The notes: a model not told the origin generated them from the sequence alone. Positions 25,657-34,686 are shown, counted from the stretch's first letter. The stretch is 64,000 nucleotides of DNA from Paenibacillus pabuli (GCF_039831995.1 NZ_JBDOIO010000003.1:2418001-2482000), one strand, 5' to 3'. Program-made: numbers and translations.

Positions 25657-26270
25657 TCAATTCAAATGGCTCACCATATTCATGCTGCTCAATATCCAAC
25701 CGTTCACACTCTTCTCAATTGTGTGCATACTGGTATGATCGATTGGATGAAAGCTGGATTTATTGCTCCATTCCCGCCTATTAATTAGATAATAGAGGAT
25801 ATTAATCACTCCGCCGTGCGTAATCAACAGAACGTTGGACTTTATCTTTTGCTCCTCCATGTCTCTGCAGAGTGTATCGAAAGATGCACAGATTCTGTTA
25901 TAAAAATTCCGTGGACTTTCTCCTCCTGGAAAAGGAGAATCCATTTCAAGAGCATTGAAATAAACCCCTGGGTAATTCTTTTCAGCCTCCTCATGGAGCA
26001 TGCCCGCCAAATAACCATTATTCATCTCTCGCCAATCTTTCACAAAGCTGCTCGGAATATTTAATTTCTGCTCAACCTCCCTAGCCGTCGTACTGCACGA
26101 GGAAGATCACTACTTATAATCGTATGGATATCATACTGCTCAGCATGATGATGCAGATAATTACCTAGTTGTTCTGATTGAATGATCCCTTGTTCCGTGA
26201 GCCCTCGCTGGCTCCATCCACCTCGATACCCTTCGTCATCCGCGCCGTGTCTTACCAGATAGATCTTCAA
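25657..26270 (-). pseudogene. Histidine phosphatase split by a frameshift
   Basis: The upper part (26061-26270, TTG start after AAGGAGGAATAGAC) holds LVRHGADDEGYRGG and SSDLPRAV, then runs into a short out-of-frame end. The lower part (25657-26043) continues the domain with MKDWREMNNG, LLITHGGVINIL and the C-terminus. Moving by one base near 26085 restores TAREVEQKLNIPSSFVKDW and a protein of about 204 residues. A one-base loss is the simplest explanation; a sequencing error is possible. Confidence 0.8.
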
Positions 26271-26304
26271 GTCTATTCCTCCTTAACCTGTGTTTTAGCT
26301 AGTT

Positions 26305-26589
26305 CTAATCATCTCTAGACGGATCATATGAATCCTCTACCACTGGTATGTAAGGTGACAAGAACGGATCTTTCACTTTCTCCAGCTGCCCACGTGCCAA
26401 TTTCCATACTAGAAATCGATTTTCATTGATATCATCTCCAGCCTCATCATCATGAACATATAGGAGTCCATAAGCCCCAGGTAAATGAGTTGCAATCCAT
26501 TCAAAAATTTTTTGTGAGCAGCGACTGCTCCTTAGCGAAGGGAATTTACTGTACCAGCTGACGATCGATGAATTGGTTTCCCGTCTGGA
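26305..26589 (-). pseudogene. Imm7-like immunity protein remnant without start
   Basis: The minus-strand frame open between TAA (26590-26592) and TAG (26305-26307) has no credible start codon. Its C-terminal 60 residues, with GAYGLLYVHDDE, NRFLVWKLARGQ and DPFLSPYIPVVED, match the pattern of immunity protein 7, which protects against polymorphic contact-dependent toxins. The N-terminal half of the family is absent or scrambled. No toxin gene lies in the window, so this is an orphan relic. Confidence 0.6.
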
Positions 26590-26613
26590 TTAAAAGTCAT
26601 TGGAGGGAGAGTG

Positions 26614-26907
26614 TTATCTCGCAAAGGACAAACCCTCTTCCTCCAGTGCTTGTCTAAGTTTGGGTATCGCAGACGGCCCTATGCCGTGAAGCTTCAGGAT
26701 CTCTTTCTCTGTATATCTCGAAAGTATAGCCAACGTTGTAATCCCTTCATTTTCTAAGGCACGTCTGGCAGGTGCAGACAATAAGGCCAGAAATCCTTCT
26801 TTCGGCTTACGTTCAGATTCGCAGATCGGACAAGTTGGGCAGTCACTTTTTTTGTAATACGAATGTCCATGTTCACATGTTCTTCGTGTTCCTTTGTCGT
26901 TTGACAT
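26614..26907 (-). CDS. Zinc-ribbon plus RNA polymerase alpha-CTD/HhH-like protein
   Basis: A 97-residue protein starting at ATG 26907 after AAAGGAGAG. The N-terminal half has a Cys/His cluster (CEHGHSYYKKSDCPTCPIC) that looks like a zinc ribbon. The C-terminal half (about 38-97) resembles the RNA polymerase alpha C-terminal fold: PARRALENEGITTLAILS, then LKLHGIGPSAIPKLRQAL with a GIG hairpin. It may bind DNA or polymerase; similar small proteins are common in Bacillales with no known role. Confidence 0.8.
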   Translation of the reverse strand: MSNDKGTRRTCEHGHSYYKKSDCPTCPICESERKPKEGFLALLSAPARRALENEGITTLAILSRYTEKEILKLHGIGPSAIPKLRQALEEEGLSFAR

Positions 26908-26988
26908 TTGGGATCTCTCCTTTCGAGTTACATACTCATCCAATTCTCAACCTCTGGGATTATACGTTCATATCGTTTTAACAAGCCT

Positions 26989-27726
26989 TTACCGTTTAAC
27001 ATGAACAAATTTCTCCAACCACTCTTTTGCCTCTTGCAGCATCCCCAACGTTATTTGATGATTTACGCCTGCATACTCAATGAATTTAAGTGATGTGTGA
27101 TTATCCTTTACAGACATGCGATCCATAAAGTATCGCTGGCTTTCGATAGGAATGGTTGTATCTTCTTTTCCATGCAGCAAGAGGAATGCTTGGTCAATAG
27201 AAGCGTCAATATTGAACAAAGGATCATATTTCCTGATATTCTCGGCTTCAATTGCACTCATCGGACTTCTCCCATCATGTTCACGAAAAATCTCCTCAGA
27301 CCTTAACCAGGCACAAGAAGCATTCATGACCACTGCAGAGTTTACATTTGAATTTGTCGCGCAAACCCCACCTGCAATAAATCCACCATCCGAATTCCCA
27401 ATAATGCCTACAGGATGGTCGTCCGTATTCAGGATATTTGTAACAGTATTGCTTGCCTCTTCAACTGCTTGTATTACGACTGACCAAAAGTGTTGTTGTA
27501 AAACACGGGTGTCAAAATACGCTAGATTACCACGTTCACCGTGGTGAGGTAGCTCAGGGATGATCACTTTGTATCCCCAATCCGAGATCATTGATCCAAA
27601 AAACAGATAGTCTCGTATATTGGACCCCCAACCATGATATAGGATGATTGTGCCTACAGGCGGTAAGTATGGATCTATCTGTAAGCAAGGCACTCCAGCA
27701 ATTGTGCATTCATTTATTATTCTCAT
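26989..27726 (-). CDS. Alpha/beta hydrolase (esterase/peptidase-like)
   Basis: A 245-residue alpha/beta hydrolase. The oxyanion segment is ILYHGWGSN (about 28-36), the nucleophile elbow GNSDGG has Ser near 121, the Asp-bearing strand reads LLHGKEDTTIP and the His is in AGVNHQIT. All three triad members are therefore visible. The pattern resembles dienelactone-hydrolase and prolyl-oligopeptidase-like esterases. Substrate unknown. ATG 27726 follows GCGAGGGATT. Confidence 0.88.
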   Translation of the reverse strand: MRIINECTIAGVPCLQIDPYLPPVGTIILYHGWGSNIRDYLFFGSMISDWGYKVIIPELPHHGERGNLAYFDTRVLQQHFWSVVIQAVEEASNTVTNILNTDDHPVGIIGNSDGGFIAGGVCATNSNVNSAVVMNASCAWLRSEEIFREHDGRSPMSAIEAENIRKYDPLFNIDASIDQAFLLLHGKEDTTIPIESQRYFMDRMSVKDNHTSLKFIEYAGVNHQITLGMLQEAKEWLEKFVHVKR

Positions 27727-27837
27727 AATCCCTCGCCATACTTGATTATTAGGGTGAATTAATCGTAAATATGCTGTTAATTAATTTCACACACTATGAT
27801 TTAATATTTTCACTACTTCTGATCCTTTTCGTCCTCT

Positions 27838-28149
27838 CTATTGTTCTTGTGCATTGTGGCCTACCAATTGGTTCTCAACTAAATAATCCTTTAGTAACTT
27901 TAGGTATTCTTTGCACGTCCTAATATAGTCCGTCTCTTCAAAATCTCTAGCTTCCAGTTCCTTGTTAGCTCTGTTTAGCATAACAACTATACCGTCATAC
28001 GAACCACTGACTAACAGAGCTATTGAATGATTTATTGCGGTTATTAAATTATAATGTGATGAATTTCTTCTAAGGCCATATACGGGCAACGTATCTTTGG
28101 AATTCAGTTTAAGAATGAGTTTCCATATGTTATCGTCAATTGTCTTCAC
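27838..28149 (-). CDS. Hypothetical protein
   Basis: A 103-residue helical, soluble protein of unknown family. The repeated-helix look (ITAINHSIALLVSGSYDGIV, YLKLLKDYLVENQL) could be a TPR- or HEPN-like bundle, but no motif decides it. The start is GTG 28149 with AGGGGG upstream. It is 27 bases from the next gene's stop, so co-transcription is likely. Confidence 0.55.
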   Translation of the reverse strand: MKTIDDNIWKLILKLNSKDTLPVYGLRRNSSHYNLITAINHSIALLVSGSYDGIVVMLNRANKELEARDFEETDYIRTCKEYLKLLKDYLVENQLVGHNAQEQ

Positions 28150-28175
28150 AAACTAGCCCCCTAATTTCTTAATCA

Positions 28176-29213
28176 TTAGTAAGACTTATACGTCTCTATT
28201 AACCATGCAGCAAATTGCTCCTTTTCCTCAAACTGAGGATAGTGTGCCGAATGTTCAAACACCTTGAACTCTTTAACTGGAGCCTCCAGTTCATCGAAAT
28301 ACTTCCGTGCCGCATTCACCGATGTCATATAATCGTATTTTCCCATGACAAAGTAAGTCGGAATCTCCAGCTCTTTTACAAGGTCGGGTAAGTGATCGCC
28401 TGATTCCTCTTTCAAAAGCAGTTCCTGGGTAGCCTGAATGCCCATGAAGTATCGAATGACATCCAGTGCATTGTATTCAGGACCAAACAGGAAGCCGAGT
28501 ATATAATCCCTATTTTCATCGATCTGTCTGGCTGCACCGCCGTATTTGCGCACCATATTCCTTGGCGTATACATCTCCCCTCGCTCAATTGAACCTCGTA
28601 GACGTTCCAGACTTGCCACGTCCTCTGAATGACCGGCCTGCTTCGCCTGAGCAATGGTATAATTCAGACTGTCCAGCTCACTCTGCACGTGATCAGCGAC
28701 TTGTCCAATACCGATGTAAGCATGGAATTTGTCTGGTGCCTTGGCGGCAGCCTTTGTTCCTATGTATGTACCAAATGAATGACCGACCAAACTGACCTTA
28801 TCCTGTCCAAGCTCCGCGGTCACATAATCGGTTAATGCCAATAAATCCTCTACAAGCACATCCGTCGTCAACCCCGAGTAATCCTCCAGAAAGTGATAAG
28901 ACTTCCCACTCCCGCGCTGATCATAATGCACAATGGTAAAATGCTGTTCGAGCTCCTCCTGATATTTTCTGACATAAGGAATTTCGGAGCATCCCGGACC
29001 ACCGTGTACAAAGATAAGGATAGGATTGTCCCGATCCATTCCCCGAATCATAACCTCATGGCCTGCGCCGTTGATCTCGACCTGCCCTAACGTGCTAATG
29101 CTGTTCTCACCCCTAATTGCTGGAGTCCAAGTCGGAAATATAAGCGAGAGTATGGCAATAAGCAGAAACACGATCAGAAAGCGTTTGGATACTTTAACAA
29201 GCAGCTTACGCAT
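28176..29213 (-). CDS. Alpha/beta hydrolase, proline iminopeptidase-like, membrane-anchored
   Basis: A 345-residue protein with an N-terminal membrane helix (about 10-30), so the catalytic domain probably lies outside the cell. The oxyanion loop HGGPGCSE (about 70-77), DQRGSGKS, the nucleophile elbow GHSFGT (Ser about 144), the Asp in GKYDYMTS and the His in EHSAHYPQ fit the S33 peptidase family. S33 enzymes remove N-terminal proline or act on related amides. Start follows GGAGACATCCCC. Confidence 0.88.
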   Translation of the reverse strand: MRKLLVKVSKRFLIVFLLIAILSLIFPTWTPAIRGENSISTLGQVEINGAGHEVMIRGMDRDNPILIFVHGGPGCSEIPYVRKYQEELEQHFTIVHYDQRGSGKSYHFLEDYSGLTTDVLVEDLLALTDYVTAELGQDKVSLVGHSFGTYIGTKAAAKAPDKFHAYIGIGQVADHVQSELDSLNYTIAQAKQAGHSEDVASLERLRGSIERGEMYTPRNMVRKYGGAARQIDENRDYILGFLFGPEYNALDVIRYFMGIQATQELLLKEESGDHLPDLVKELEIPTYFVMGKYDYMTSVNAARKYFDELEAPVKEFKVFEHSAHYPQFEEKEQFAAWLIETYKSY

Positions 29214-29268
29214 GGGGATGTCTCCTTTTGCACCATGATTCGATTGATTGAATTCAGCTGGCTAACTC

Positions 29269-29781
29269 TTACTCAGATAAGCTTTTTTTATAAAAATAAG
29301 GCCCACACATGTCTTCGTGAGTATGTACATAGGTCCAGGTAAACTGACGGTCGAAGATATAGATATCCTGTTCAGAATCAAAGTCCGCCGCAACGACTGC
29401 ATTTGCATTTTCATATACCTGGATAAACGGCGTATGCTGATACATGACATATAAGTCATTTTTGAGCTCGGTATCAAAAGCATCTCGCGCTGCATCGCCC
29501 GTTAAACAAGGTTGTTTCTTATAACTAAACATATGCCATTTATATTGGCTGTAGTAGATCGCTTCTTTTACCTCGTCATCTATATTGCCGGCAAATACGT
29601 CATCCCACTGCTCAGGAATGCCCTCAGATTCCTCGCACAGCTCCGTCACCTGAACGGCCTTATTCTCCAGATTTTGCTCAAACATATATCTACGATATAC
29701 AAGCTCGATCCGCGAGTACGCCACATTCAGTTCACTTTCAGGCAAAACGTCTAACATCTTATTGATTTGTTCTCGAATCAC
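29269..29781 (-). CDS. DUF4275 family protein
   Basis: A 170-residue protein. The core from about residue 55 matches DUF4275 by pattern: KWHMFSYKKQPCLTGDAARDAF, a middle YENANAVVAADFDSEQDIYIF and the terminal TWTYVHTHEDMCGPYF. The function of the family is unknown. An extra N-terminal helical segment of about 45 residues precedes it. The start is GTG 29781 after CGGAGGTCAAC. Not linked to a recognisable partner. Confidence 0.8.
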   Translation of the reverse strand: MIREQINKMLDVLPESELNVAYSRIELVYRRYMFEQNLENKAVQVTELCEESEGIPEQWDDVFAGNIDDEVKEAIYYSQYKWHMFSYKKQPCLTGDAARDAFDTELKNDLYVMYQHTPFIQVYENANAVVAADFDSEQDIYIFDRQFTWTYVHTHEDMCGPYFYKKSLSE

Positions 29782-29842
29782 GTTGACCTCCGTTTAGAAT
29801 GAAATTAGGTGTACCTTGGACCTGAACCAACACCCTTGTTCC

Positions 29843-30421
29843 TTACCGTCTACCTTCTTCTCGCAGTTCATAAGCCAATTGGTACATCTCCGCAATATCA
29901 TGTCTATTCTGATTCTGAAATCTCCGAATGGCTTCGGCTATCTCTACAAGCTCTACGGCAACAACCTGCTCTCCATCCACCGGATTCAGCGGCTTGCCTA
30001 CAAGTTCAACATCTCCATATCCAATCACTCTCACAAAATGAGGATGTGGAATATGTGGTCGATACGGCTCAGTGGCGCCAGATTTGCAATAGAATTGACC
30101 GAATATCCGATACGACTGCAGCTCCGCACCCAGCTCTTCCATCACTTCGCGCTTTAATGCATCCGAATAGCTCTCTCCAGGTTCCAATGTTCCTCCCGGC
30201 AGCTCCCATTTGCCATTATCCAGTTGAAACACGACGCACTGCTTCCCGACGAACGGGATAATGCTCACGTTGCTCACCATTGCTTCATCCACGATATCGT
30301 TCAACCTGAACTCCGCTGTAACCGTCCCCCAATGAATCGAAGCACTCAGTGCCGGAAATTGTTCAATACTTAAGCTTTGCATTCGCATCAGCCCCTCTCT
30401 AGATAAAGTAAAATCTTCCAC
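29843..30421 (-). CDS. NUDIX hydrolase
   Basis: A 192-residue NUDIX protein. The box GGTLEPGESYSDALKREV followed by MEELGA (about 79-102) is complete. The N-terminal 55 residues form an extra strand-rich region, and the C-terminal AIRRFQNQNRHDIAEMYQLA is helical. GTG 30421 has GGAG ten bases away; ATG 30388 with GAGAGGGG is an equally good start. ADP-ribose-type substrates are common for this layout, but unproven. Confidence 0.85.
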   Translation of the reverse strand: MEDFTLSREGLMRMQSLSIEQFPALSASIHWGTVTAEFRLNDIVDEAMVSNVSIIPFVGKQCVVFQLDNGKWELPGGTLEPGESYSDALKREVMEELGAELQSYRIFGQFYCKSGATEPYRPHIPHPHFVRVIGYGDVELVGKPLNPVDGEQVVAVELVEIAEAIRRFQNQNRHDIAEMYQLAYELREEGRR

Positions 30422-30537
30422 TTCATTCTTTCTCCAATTATAGATGAAAGGATAGAAAGAAGGCCACCTTCCCTATTGGGATAAGTGACCTTCTAATCAT
30501 GGACGAATAGTGACTATATATTCTCAGGCCCTGCGCC

Positions 30538-31215
30538 TTATTGGTGTACCAGTTTTCCATTCTCCAAAAAGAGAACCCGGTTGCACAGCGAAAGAACCCG
30601 CTCATCATGCGTAACCATGACTGCACTCTTGCCCTGCTCTGCAACCAGCTTCGCAATCATGCTAACAATATCGAGACCTCGTGCTGCATCCAGGCTGGCT
30701 GTCGGTTCGTCCGCCAGCAGCACAGCCGGATCATTCATTAACGCCCGCGCAATGGCAACCCGCTGACGTTCCCCGCCAGACAGCTTTTCGGCATATGCCT
30801 TCCGCCGATGAGCTAAGCCCACCGTGTTGAGCAGCTCATCCACTCGCTTCGCTGCCTTGGTTTTGTCCGTTCCGGCAAGCTTCGCAACGACCATCAGCTG
30901 TTCTTCCACTTTCAGATAAGGAATGAGGTTGGCGCTTTGAAAAATAAAACCGAGCTGCTGAAGCCGCACATTGGAAATGTCCTGTTTGCTTTTCCCCATA
31001 ATCGATTTCCCATCAAGCAGAACTTGCCCCTCCGTTGGTTCAAGGAGTGCACCTGCAATGGACAGAAATGTACTTTTGCCTGACCCGGAAGGACCCATGA
31101 CCGCCACGAGTTCCCCTTCGGCAACTTCAAGATCCAGCTTATCCAAAATCGTACGTTTGACCCCGCCATCCTCAAAGGTCTGTGTAATTCCCTGCAATAC
31201 CAATCGGTTTCTCAT
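30538..31215 (-). CDS. hrtA: ABC transporter ATP-binding protein, HrtA-like haem exporter subunit
   Basis: A 225-residue ABC ATPase of the MacB/LolD branch. Walker A GPSGSGKST is at 41-49, the Q-loop region reads GFIFQSANLIPYL, the signature LSGGERQRVAIARAL is near 144-158, Walker B is VLLADEPTASLD and the switch His is in VMVTHDE. The start overlaps the permease stop by four bases. Pairing with the FtsX-type permease and an HssRS-like two-component system upstream supports haem efflux as its role. Confidence 0.88.
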   Translation of the reverse strand: MRNRLVLQGITQTFEDGGVKRTILDKLDLEVAEGELVAVMGPSGSGKSTFLSIAGALLEPTEGQVLLDGKSIMGKSKQDISNVRLQQLGFIFQSANLIPYLKVEEQLMVVAKLAGTDKTKAAKRVDELLNTVGLAHRRKAYAEKLSGGERQRVAIARALMNDPAVLLADEPTASLDAARGLDIVSMIAKLVAEQGKSAVMVTHDERVLSLCNRVLFLENGKLVHQ

Positions 31216-32333
31216 GCTGCTGTCCTCCCAATCGCATCAAGCGCATCAATTTTGGCAACCTTCCACACCGAGAACAACGAACCGGCCACAGACATGATTA
31301 CAAATAAAATGCAGGTCAGTGCCAGGGTGGACAAGCCCAATTGAAACGGCATTGAAGCTGGCAGGATGGACTCAAACAGTCGGACCAGCATAACGCTAAC
31401 CACCAGACTGCCGATGGACAGAATCAGCACTTGCAAGGTAACACTCCTCGCCAGATAGGAATTCCGTGTCCCAATGGCTTTCAAAATGCCAAACTGACTC
31501 GTTTTCTGAATGGTGATGACGTAGAAAAATACCGCAAGTACAAATGCCGAGATGACAAACAGAAAGGCGATCATCATGAGCAGCGAACCCTGCTCTTCCT
31601 TATAGCCAGGAATGGCCGATACCGCTTCGGACTTCGTAATCACTTCGGCATTCGGCAATGCAGTACTCAGGCTGTCAACCTTCCCACCAGCATCCTTAAT
31701 GGCAATGGCATTGTATAACGAAGCATTATTGCCTTCTGTACCTAAACTGGTACGTGAAACTCCTTGGAGCGCAAGCCATTCCTGTTCATTCAAGAACACG
31801 ACTGGTGAGTGGCTGAAGGACTCATTTTGCACAAATCCACCGACTGTCCACTCCGTTCCCGATGCTTGATCCACCAAGACTGTCCCAATGGTCACGCCGG
31901 ACTCCGACAGCTTTTGATCCACTACAACTTGTCCGTCCTTCTGATCCGTAATCGGAACGCCTTCAGTGACGGTTGGCGCAAGCCAGCTTTCTGGGTTCAC
32001 CATAAACAGAGTGACATCTATTTTCTTGGTGTCGTCAGCCGGGCTAACGGTTGTCATTTTCACACCCAGCGGCTCTGCATTTTCTTGCCCTACCACCGAG
32101 CGCGACTGTTCAAGCTGATCCTGATTCACCTGCGACCGGGTAAAACGGTGATTTGAATCTTGTTCCAGAACGAAATGGGTTGCTGCCATATTTTTGATCG
32201 ACGCGGCGTTGTCATACGCCAGCCCCTGCGCAAGACCTGTAACAAACAGTACCAAAAATGAAACCAGTACCATAATGGTAGCTATTAACGCATACCGCCC
32301 TTTGGCAAACCTCATCTCTCTAATAGCCAAGTA
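31212..32333 (-). CDS. hrtB: ABC transporter permease, HrtB-like (FtsX/MacB fold)
   Basis: A 373-residue permease; ATG 32333 follows GAGGAGG. It has one N-terminal membrane helix (about 16-40), a large extracellular domain (about 50-240) and three C-terminal helices (about 250-275, 300-325, 335-360), the MacB-type layout of haem exporter HrtB. It opens with MYLAIREMRFAKGRYALI, as related permeases do. With HrtA it should expel haem or haem-damaged membrane components. Expression is expected to depend on HssR. Confidence 0.85.
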   Translation of the reverse strand, partial: YLAIREMRFAKGRYALIATIMVLVSFLVLFVTGLAQGLAYDNAASIKNMAATHFVLEQDSNHRFTRSQVNQDQLEQSRSVVGQENAEPLGVKMTTVSPADDTKKIDVTLFMVNPESWLAPTVTEGVPITDQKDGQVVVDQKLSESGVTIGTVLVDQASGTEWTVGGFVQNESFSHSPVVFLNEQEWLALQGVSRTSLGTEGNNASLYNAIAIKDAGGKVDSLSTALPNAEVITKSEAVSAIPGYKEEQGSLLMMIAFLFVISAFVLAVFFYVITIQKTSQFGILKAIGTRNSYLARSVTLQVLILSIGSLVVSVMLVRLFESILPASMPFQLGLSTLALTCILFVIMSVAGSLFSVWKVAKIDALDAIGRTAA

Positions 32334-32362
32334 CATATCTCTGACCTCCTCTTGATAAACCA

Positions 32363-32395
32363 AGTATAGGAGGTGAAAATGAACGGCAAATGAAT
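32363..32395 (-). promoter_or_regulatory. Candidate HssR direct repeat and -10 element upstream of hrtBA
   Basis: On the minus strand ATTCATTTG-CC-GTTCATTTT (plus coordinates 32376-32395) is a 9-base direct repeat with an 11-base period. This spacing and sequence resemble the repeat bound by Staphylococcus aureus HssR. It is followed by TATACT (32363-32368), a good -10 box, and then the hrtB ribosome site. No good -35 is seen, as expected for an activated promoter. Confidence 0.65.
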
Positions 32396-32401
32396 AACAG
32401 A

Positions 32402-33778
32402 TTACATCTGTGGAAGAGTCACAGTGAAGACCGTACCTTCGGCCGAACTGGAGACTTCAATTGTTCCGTCATGAATCCGGACAATCTTCTGCACAATGGC
32501 CAGCCCAAGCCCGGTTCGACCGGAAGAACGCTCCCGTGCACGGTCCACCCTATAGAAACGATCGAACAGGAATGGCAGATGCTCTGCCTCAATCCCATCC
32601 CCTGTATCCCGAATTTGGATTACACAGAGAGTATCGGTCTGCTCTGCTCGGATCTCGATGCTTCTTCCCTGCGGAAGATGATTCACTGCATTACCCAGCA
32701 GATTCATCCATACCTGCATGAGCAGTACTTCATTGCCAACCAGCTGAATGGATTCGGGTACCGATATCCGGAGCAGCAGCTCCTTTTCTTCCAGCTGCCA
32801 TTGCAGCACCTGAACGGCTTGGCGGAATTGATCCCGCAGAGAGAACTCCTCTTTGGTCAGATCCTCCTGGCCTTGTTCGAGGGATGACAGCAGAAGCAGC
32901 TGTTTGCTGAGCAACGAGAGATGGCGGCTCTCTTCCACAATAATGGAAGCATAGTGCTCCCTTTCCTGTTCAGGAAGATCCCGATCTGAGAGCAGTTGGG
33001 CAAAACCCTGGATCGAGGTCAGCGGCGATTGAATCTCATGCGAGACGTTCGATACAAACTGCTGACGTGCCTGATCCACCCTTTCCAATTCACGACTCAT
33101 CGTCATAAAATGCTGAGCCAGCTGCCCAATCTCGTCACGCCTCTTCGTGGGCAGTTTCAGATTATAGTTCCCTTGAACAATTCGCTTGGTCGCCTCCGAC
33201 AGACGTTCAATTGGATTGACCAAGTAGCGCGTACTGATTAGAAAGATCAAGATACTAATACCTACCGTATGTGCCCCAATCAGTGCAAAAAAGATACGCA
33301 GTTCGCCAAATTGCAAAATGACGTCCGGGCGCATAAACAGGCCGTAGCTTGTATTTCCGATCTGCAGTTGAACACCAACGGTATTGCTTAACTGATTGTC
33401 AAAGAAACCCGTAATGAAGGGTTTGCTTGGAAACTGGGCAACACCATGGTAGACCTCACCGTGCAGCACCAAATCTACAGCTTGCTTGTCCAGATCCTTC
33501 TCTCGGAACTCACTACCGTAGAATTCATCAGTCCCCTTGCCATCTGTCACATAGATCTCGTAACCGAGAGCTGCAGCGTTGTCCAGATACTGCTTCATCA
33601 TGTCTGGCTCCCGCTCCACAAATTGCTTCATTTGCATGGCGATGCCTACCAGCTTCTCGTCATTGAAAGACTTAAGCTTCGCATGATAATAGATATTGGA
33701 TAGAAGAAAACCCAGCATGCCGCTGACCACAATCACAGCGATCGTAATGAGGAAGACTCGAACATACAAAGTCCTCAC
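32402..33778 (-). CDS. hssS: HssS-like haem-sensing histidine kinase
   Basis: A 458-residue kinase, the same length as staphylococcal HssS. Two membrane helices (about 8-30 and 160-182) flank an extracellular sensor with EVYHGV, FITGFFDN, NTVGV and FMRPD, segments that resemble HssS. HAMP follows (about 183-236), then the phospho-acceptor VSHEIQSPL (His247) and the ATP-binding lid DTGDGIEAEHLPFLF. The GTG start overlaps the hssR stop (GTGA). It should report haem stress to HssR. Confidence 0.9.
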   Translation of the reverse strand: MRTLYVRVFLITIAVIVVSGMLGFLLSNIYYHAKLKSFNDEKLVGIAMQMKQFVEREPDMMKQYLDNAAALGYEIYVTDGKGTDEFYGSEFREKDLDKQAVDLVLHGEVYHGVAQFPSKPFITGFFDNQLSNTVGVQLQIGNTSYGLFMRPDVILQFGELRIFFALIGAHTVGISILIFLISTRYLVNPIERLSEATKRIVQGNYNLKLPTKRRDEIGQLAQHFMTMSRELERVDQARQQFVSNVSHEIQSPLTSIQGFAQLLSDRDLPEQEREHYASIIVEESRHLSLLSKQLLLLSSLEQGQEDLTKEEFSLRDQFRQAVQVLQWQLEEKELLLRISVPESIQLVGNEVLLMQVWMNLLGNAVNHLPQGRSIEIRAEQTDTLCVIQIRDTGDGIEAEHLPFLFDRFYRVDRARERSSGRTGLGLAIVQKIVRIHDGTIEVSSSAEGTVFTVTLPQM

Positions 33779-34452
33779 CGGGTTTTCACCTCCATCTTGT
33801 AACCGATCCCACGTACCGTATGAATCACAAAGTCGTCCGTATAATCGGCAAACCGATCGCGTAACCGCTTGATGTGCACATCCACCGTACGGTCATCACC
33901 TTCGTAATCTGCGCCCCAGACAAGCCTAATCAATTCATCCCGCGAGAATAATCGACCTGGATACTGTGCCAGCTGGGAGAGCAGTTCAAATTCCTTCATT
34001 GGCAAAAACAAAATGGATTGACCATCAGATACCTCCACGTTGTTCCGGTCAATCACAATGCGATTCATGCGAATGATATCACTTGACGTGCGGTGATAAC
34101 GGCGAAACAGTGCCTTGACCCTGTAGATCAACTCTTCGGGTTCAAACGGCTTCGTCACATATTCATCCGTGCCTCTCAGATAGCCATCCCTTTTGTCGGA
34201 TAGTTGATCCCTTGCCGTTAGCAGCATGATCGGTATGTCATACTGCTGCCGGATGAAATCACATAGCTCCAGACCGTCCATGCCTGGCATCATCACGTCC
34301 AGGATCGCCAGATCAATCGGCGTTTCTTTCATCAGTTTGACTGCTTCCACCCCATCCTGTGCTTCATGCACGCTATACCCCTCTTTGGTCATGACATGCC
34401 GAAGGAGTGCTCTAATGTTGGCGTCATCGTCCGCCAGAAGCAGATGTTTCAT
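33775..34452 (-). CDS. hssR: HssR-like response regulator (OmpR family)
   Basis: A 225-residue OmpR/PhoB-type regulator. Receiver residues are DDD (8-10), phospho-acceptor D52 in LDVMMPGMDG, T79-A80 and K101 in YVTKPFEP. The winged-helix DNA-binding domain (about 125-225) ends in YEGDDRTVDVHIKRLRDRF and TVRGIGYKME. Overall it closely resembles staphylococcal HssR. It is the first gene of the hssR-hssS-hrtB-hrtA run and should activate hrtBA at the repeat at 32376. Confidence 0.9.
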   Translation of the reverse strand: MKHLLLADDDANIRALLRHVMTKEGYSVHEAQDGVEAVKLMKETPIDLAILDVMMPGMDGLELCDFIRQQYDIPIMLLTARDQLSDKRDGYLRGTDEYVTKPFEPEELIYRVKALFRRYHRTSSDIIRMNRIVIDRNNVEVSDGQSILFLPMKEFELLSQLAQYPGRLFSRDELIRLVWGADYEGDDRTVDVHIKRLRDRFADYTDDFVIHTVRGIGYKMEVKTR

Positions 34453-34626
34453 ATGGTTGTCCGCCCCTCTGTTTCTAAGTTGAAAGTATAATGATCATAT
34501 CCATTGGTTCGAATTATATAGCGAGACATCCGCACATGGATCCTGCACAGATGGTAGCACAAAAGCAAAGGCGTTCGCCAGCACCAGCGGAGTATTGCAA
34601 TTATGTTTATATTTTCTTGAATCTGG

Positions 34627-34655
34627 TTGACACTAATATTAGGCGCATCTATAAT
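34627..34655 (+). promoter_or_regulatory. Consensus sigma-A promoter of the czcD-like gene
   Basis: TTGACA (34627-34632), a 17-base spacer and TATAAT (34650-34655): a perfect match to the consensus. The ArsR-like palindrome directly downstream suggests this strong promoter is normally repressed. Confidence 0.88.
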
Positions 34656-34666
34656 AAAACCATAAC

Positions 34667-34686
34667 ATATGAACGATCGCTCATAT
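34667..34686 (+). promoter_or_regulatory. ArsR/CzrA-type operator candidate
   Basis: A 20-base near-perfect palindrome, ATATGA-A-CGATCG-C-TCATAT, starting 12 bases after the -10 box. TATGAAC half-sites of this kind are bound by zinc/cobalt/cadmium sensors of the ArsR-SmtB family. Confidence 0.65.
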
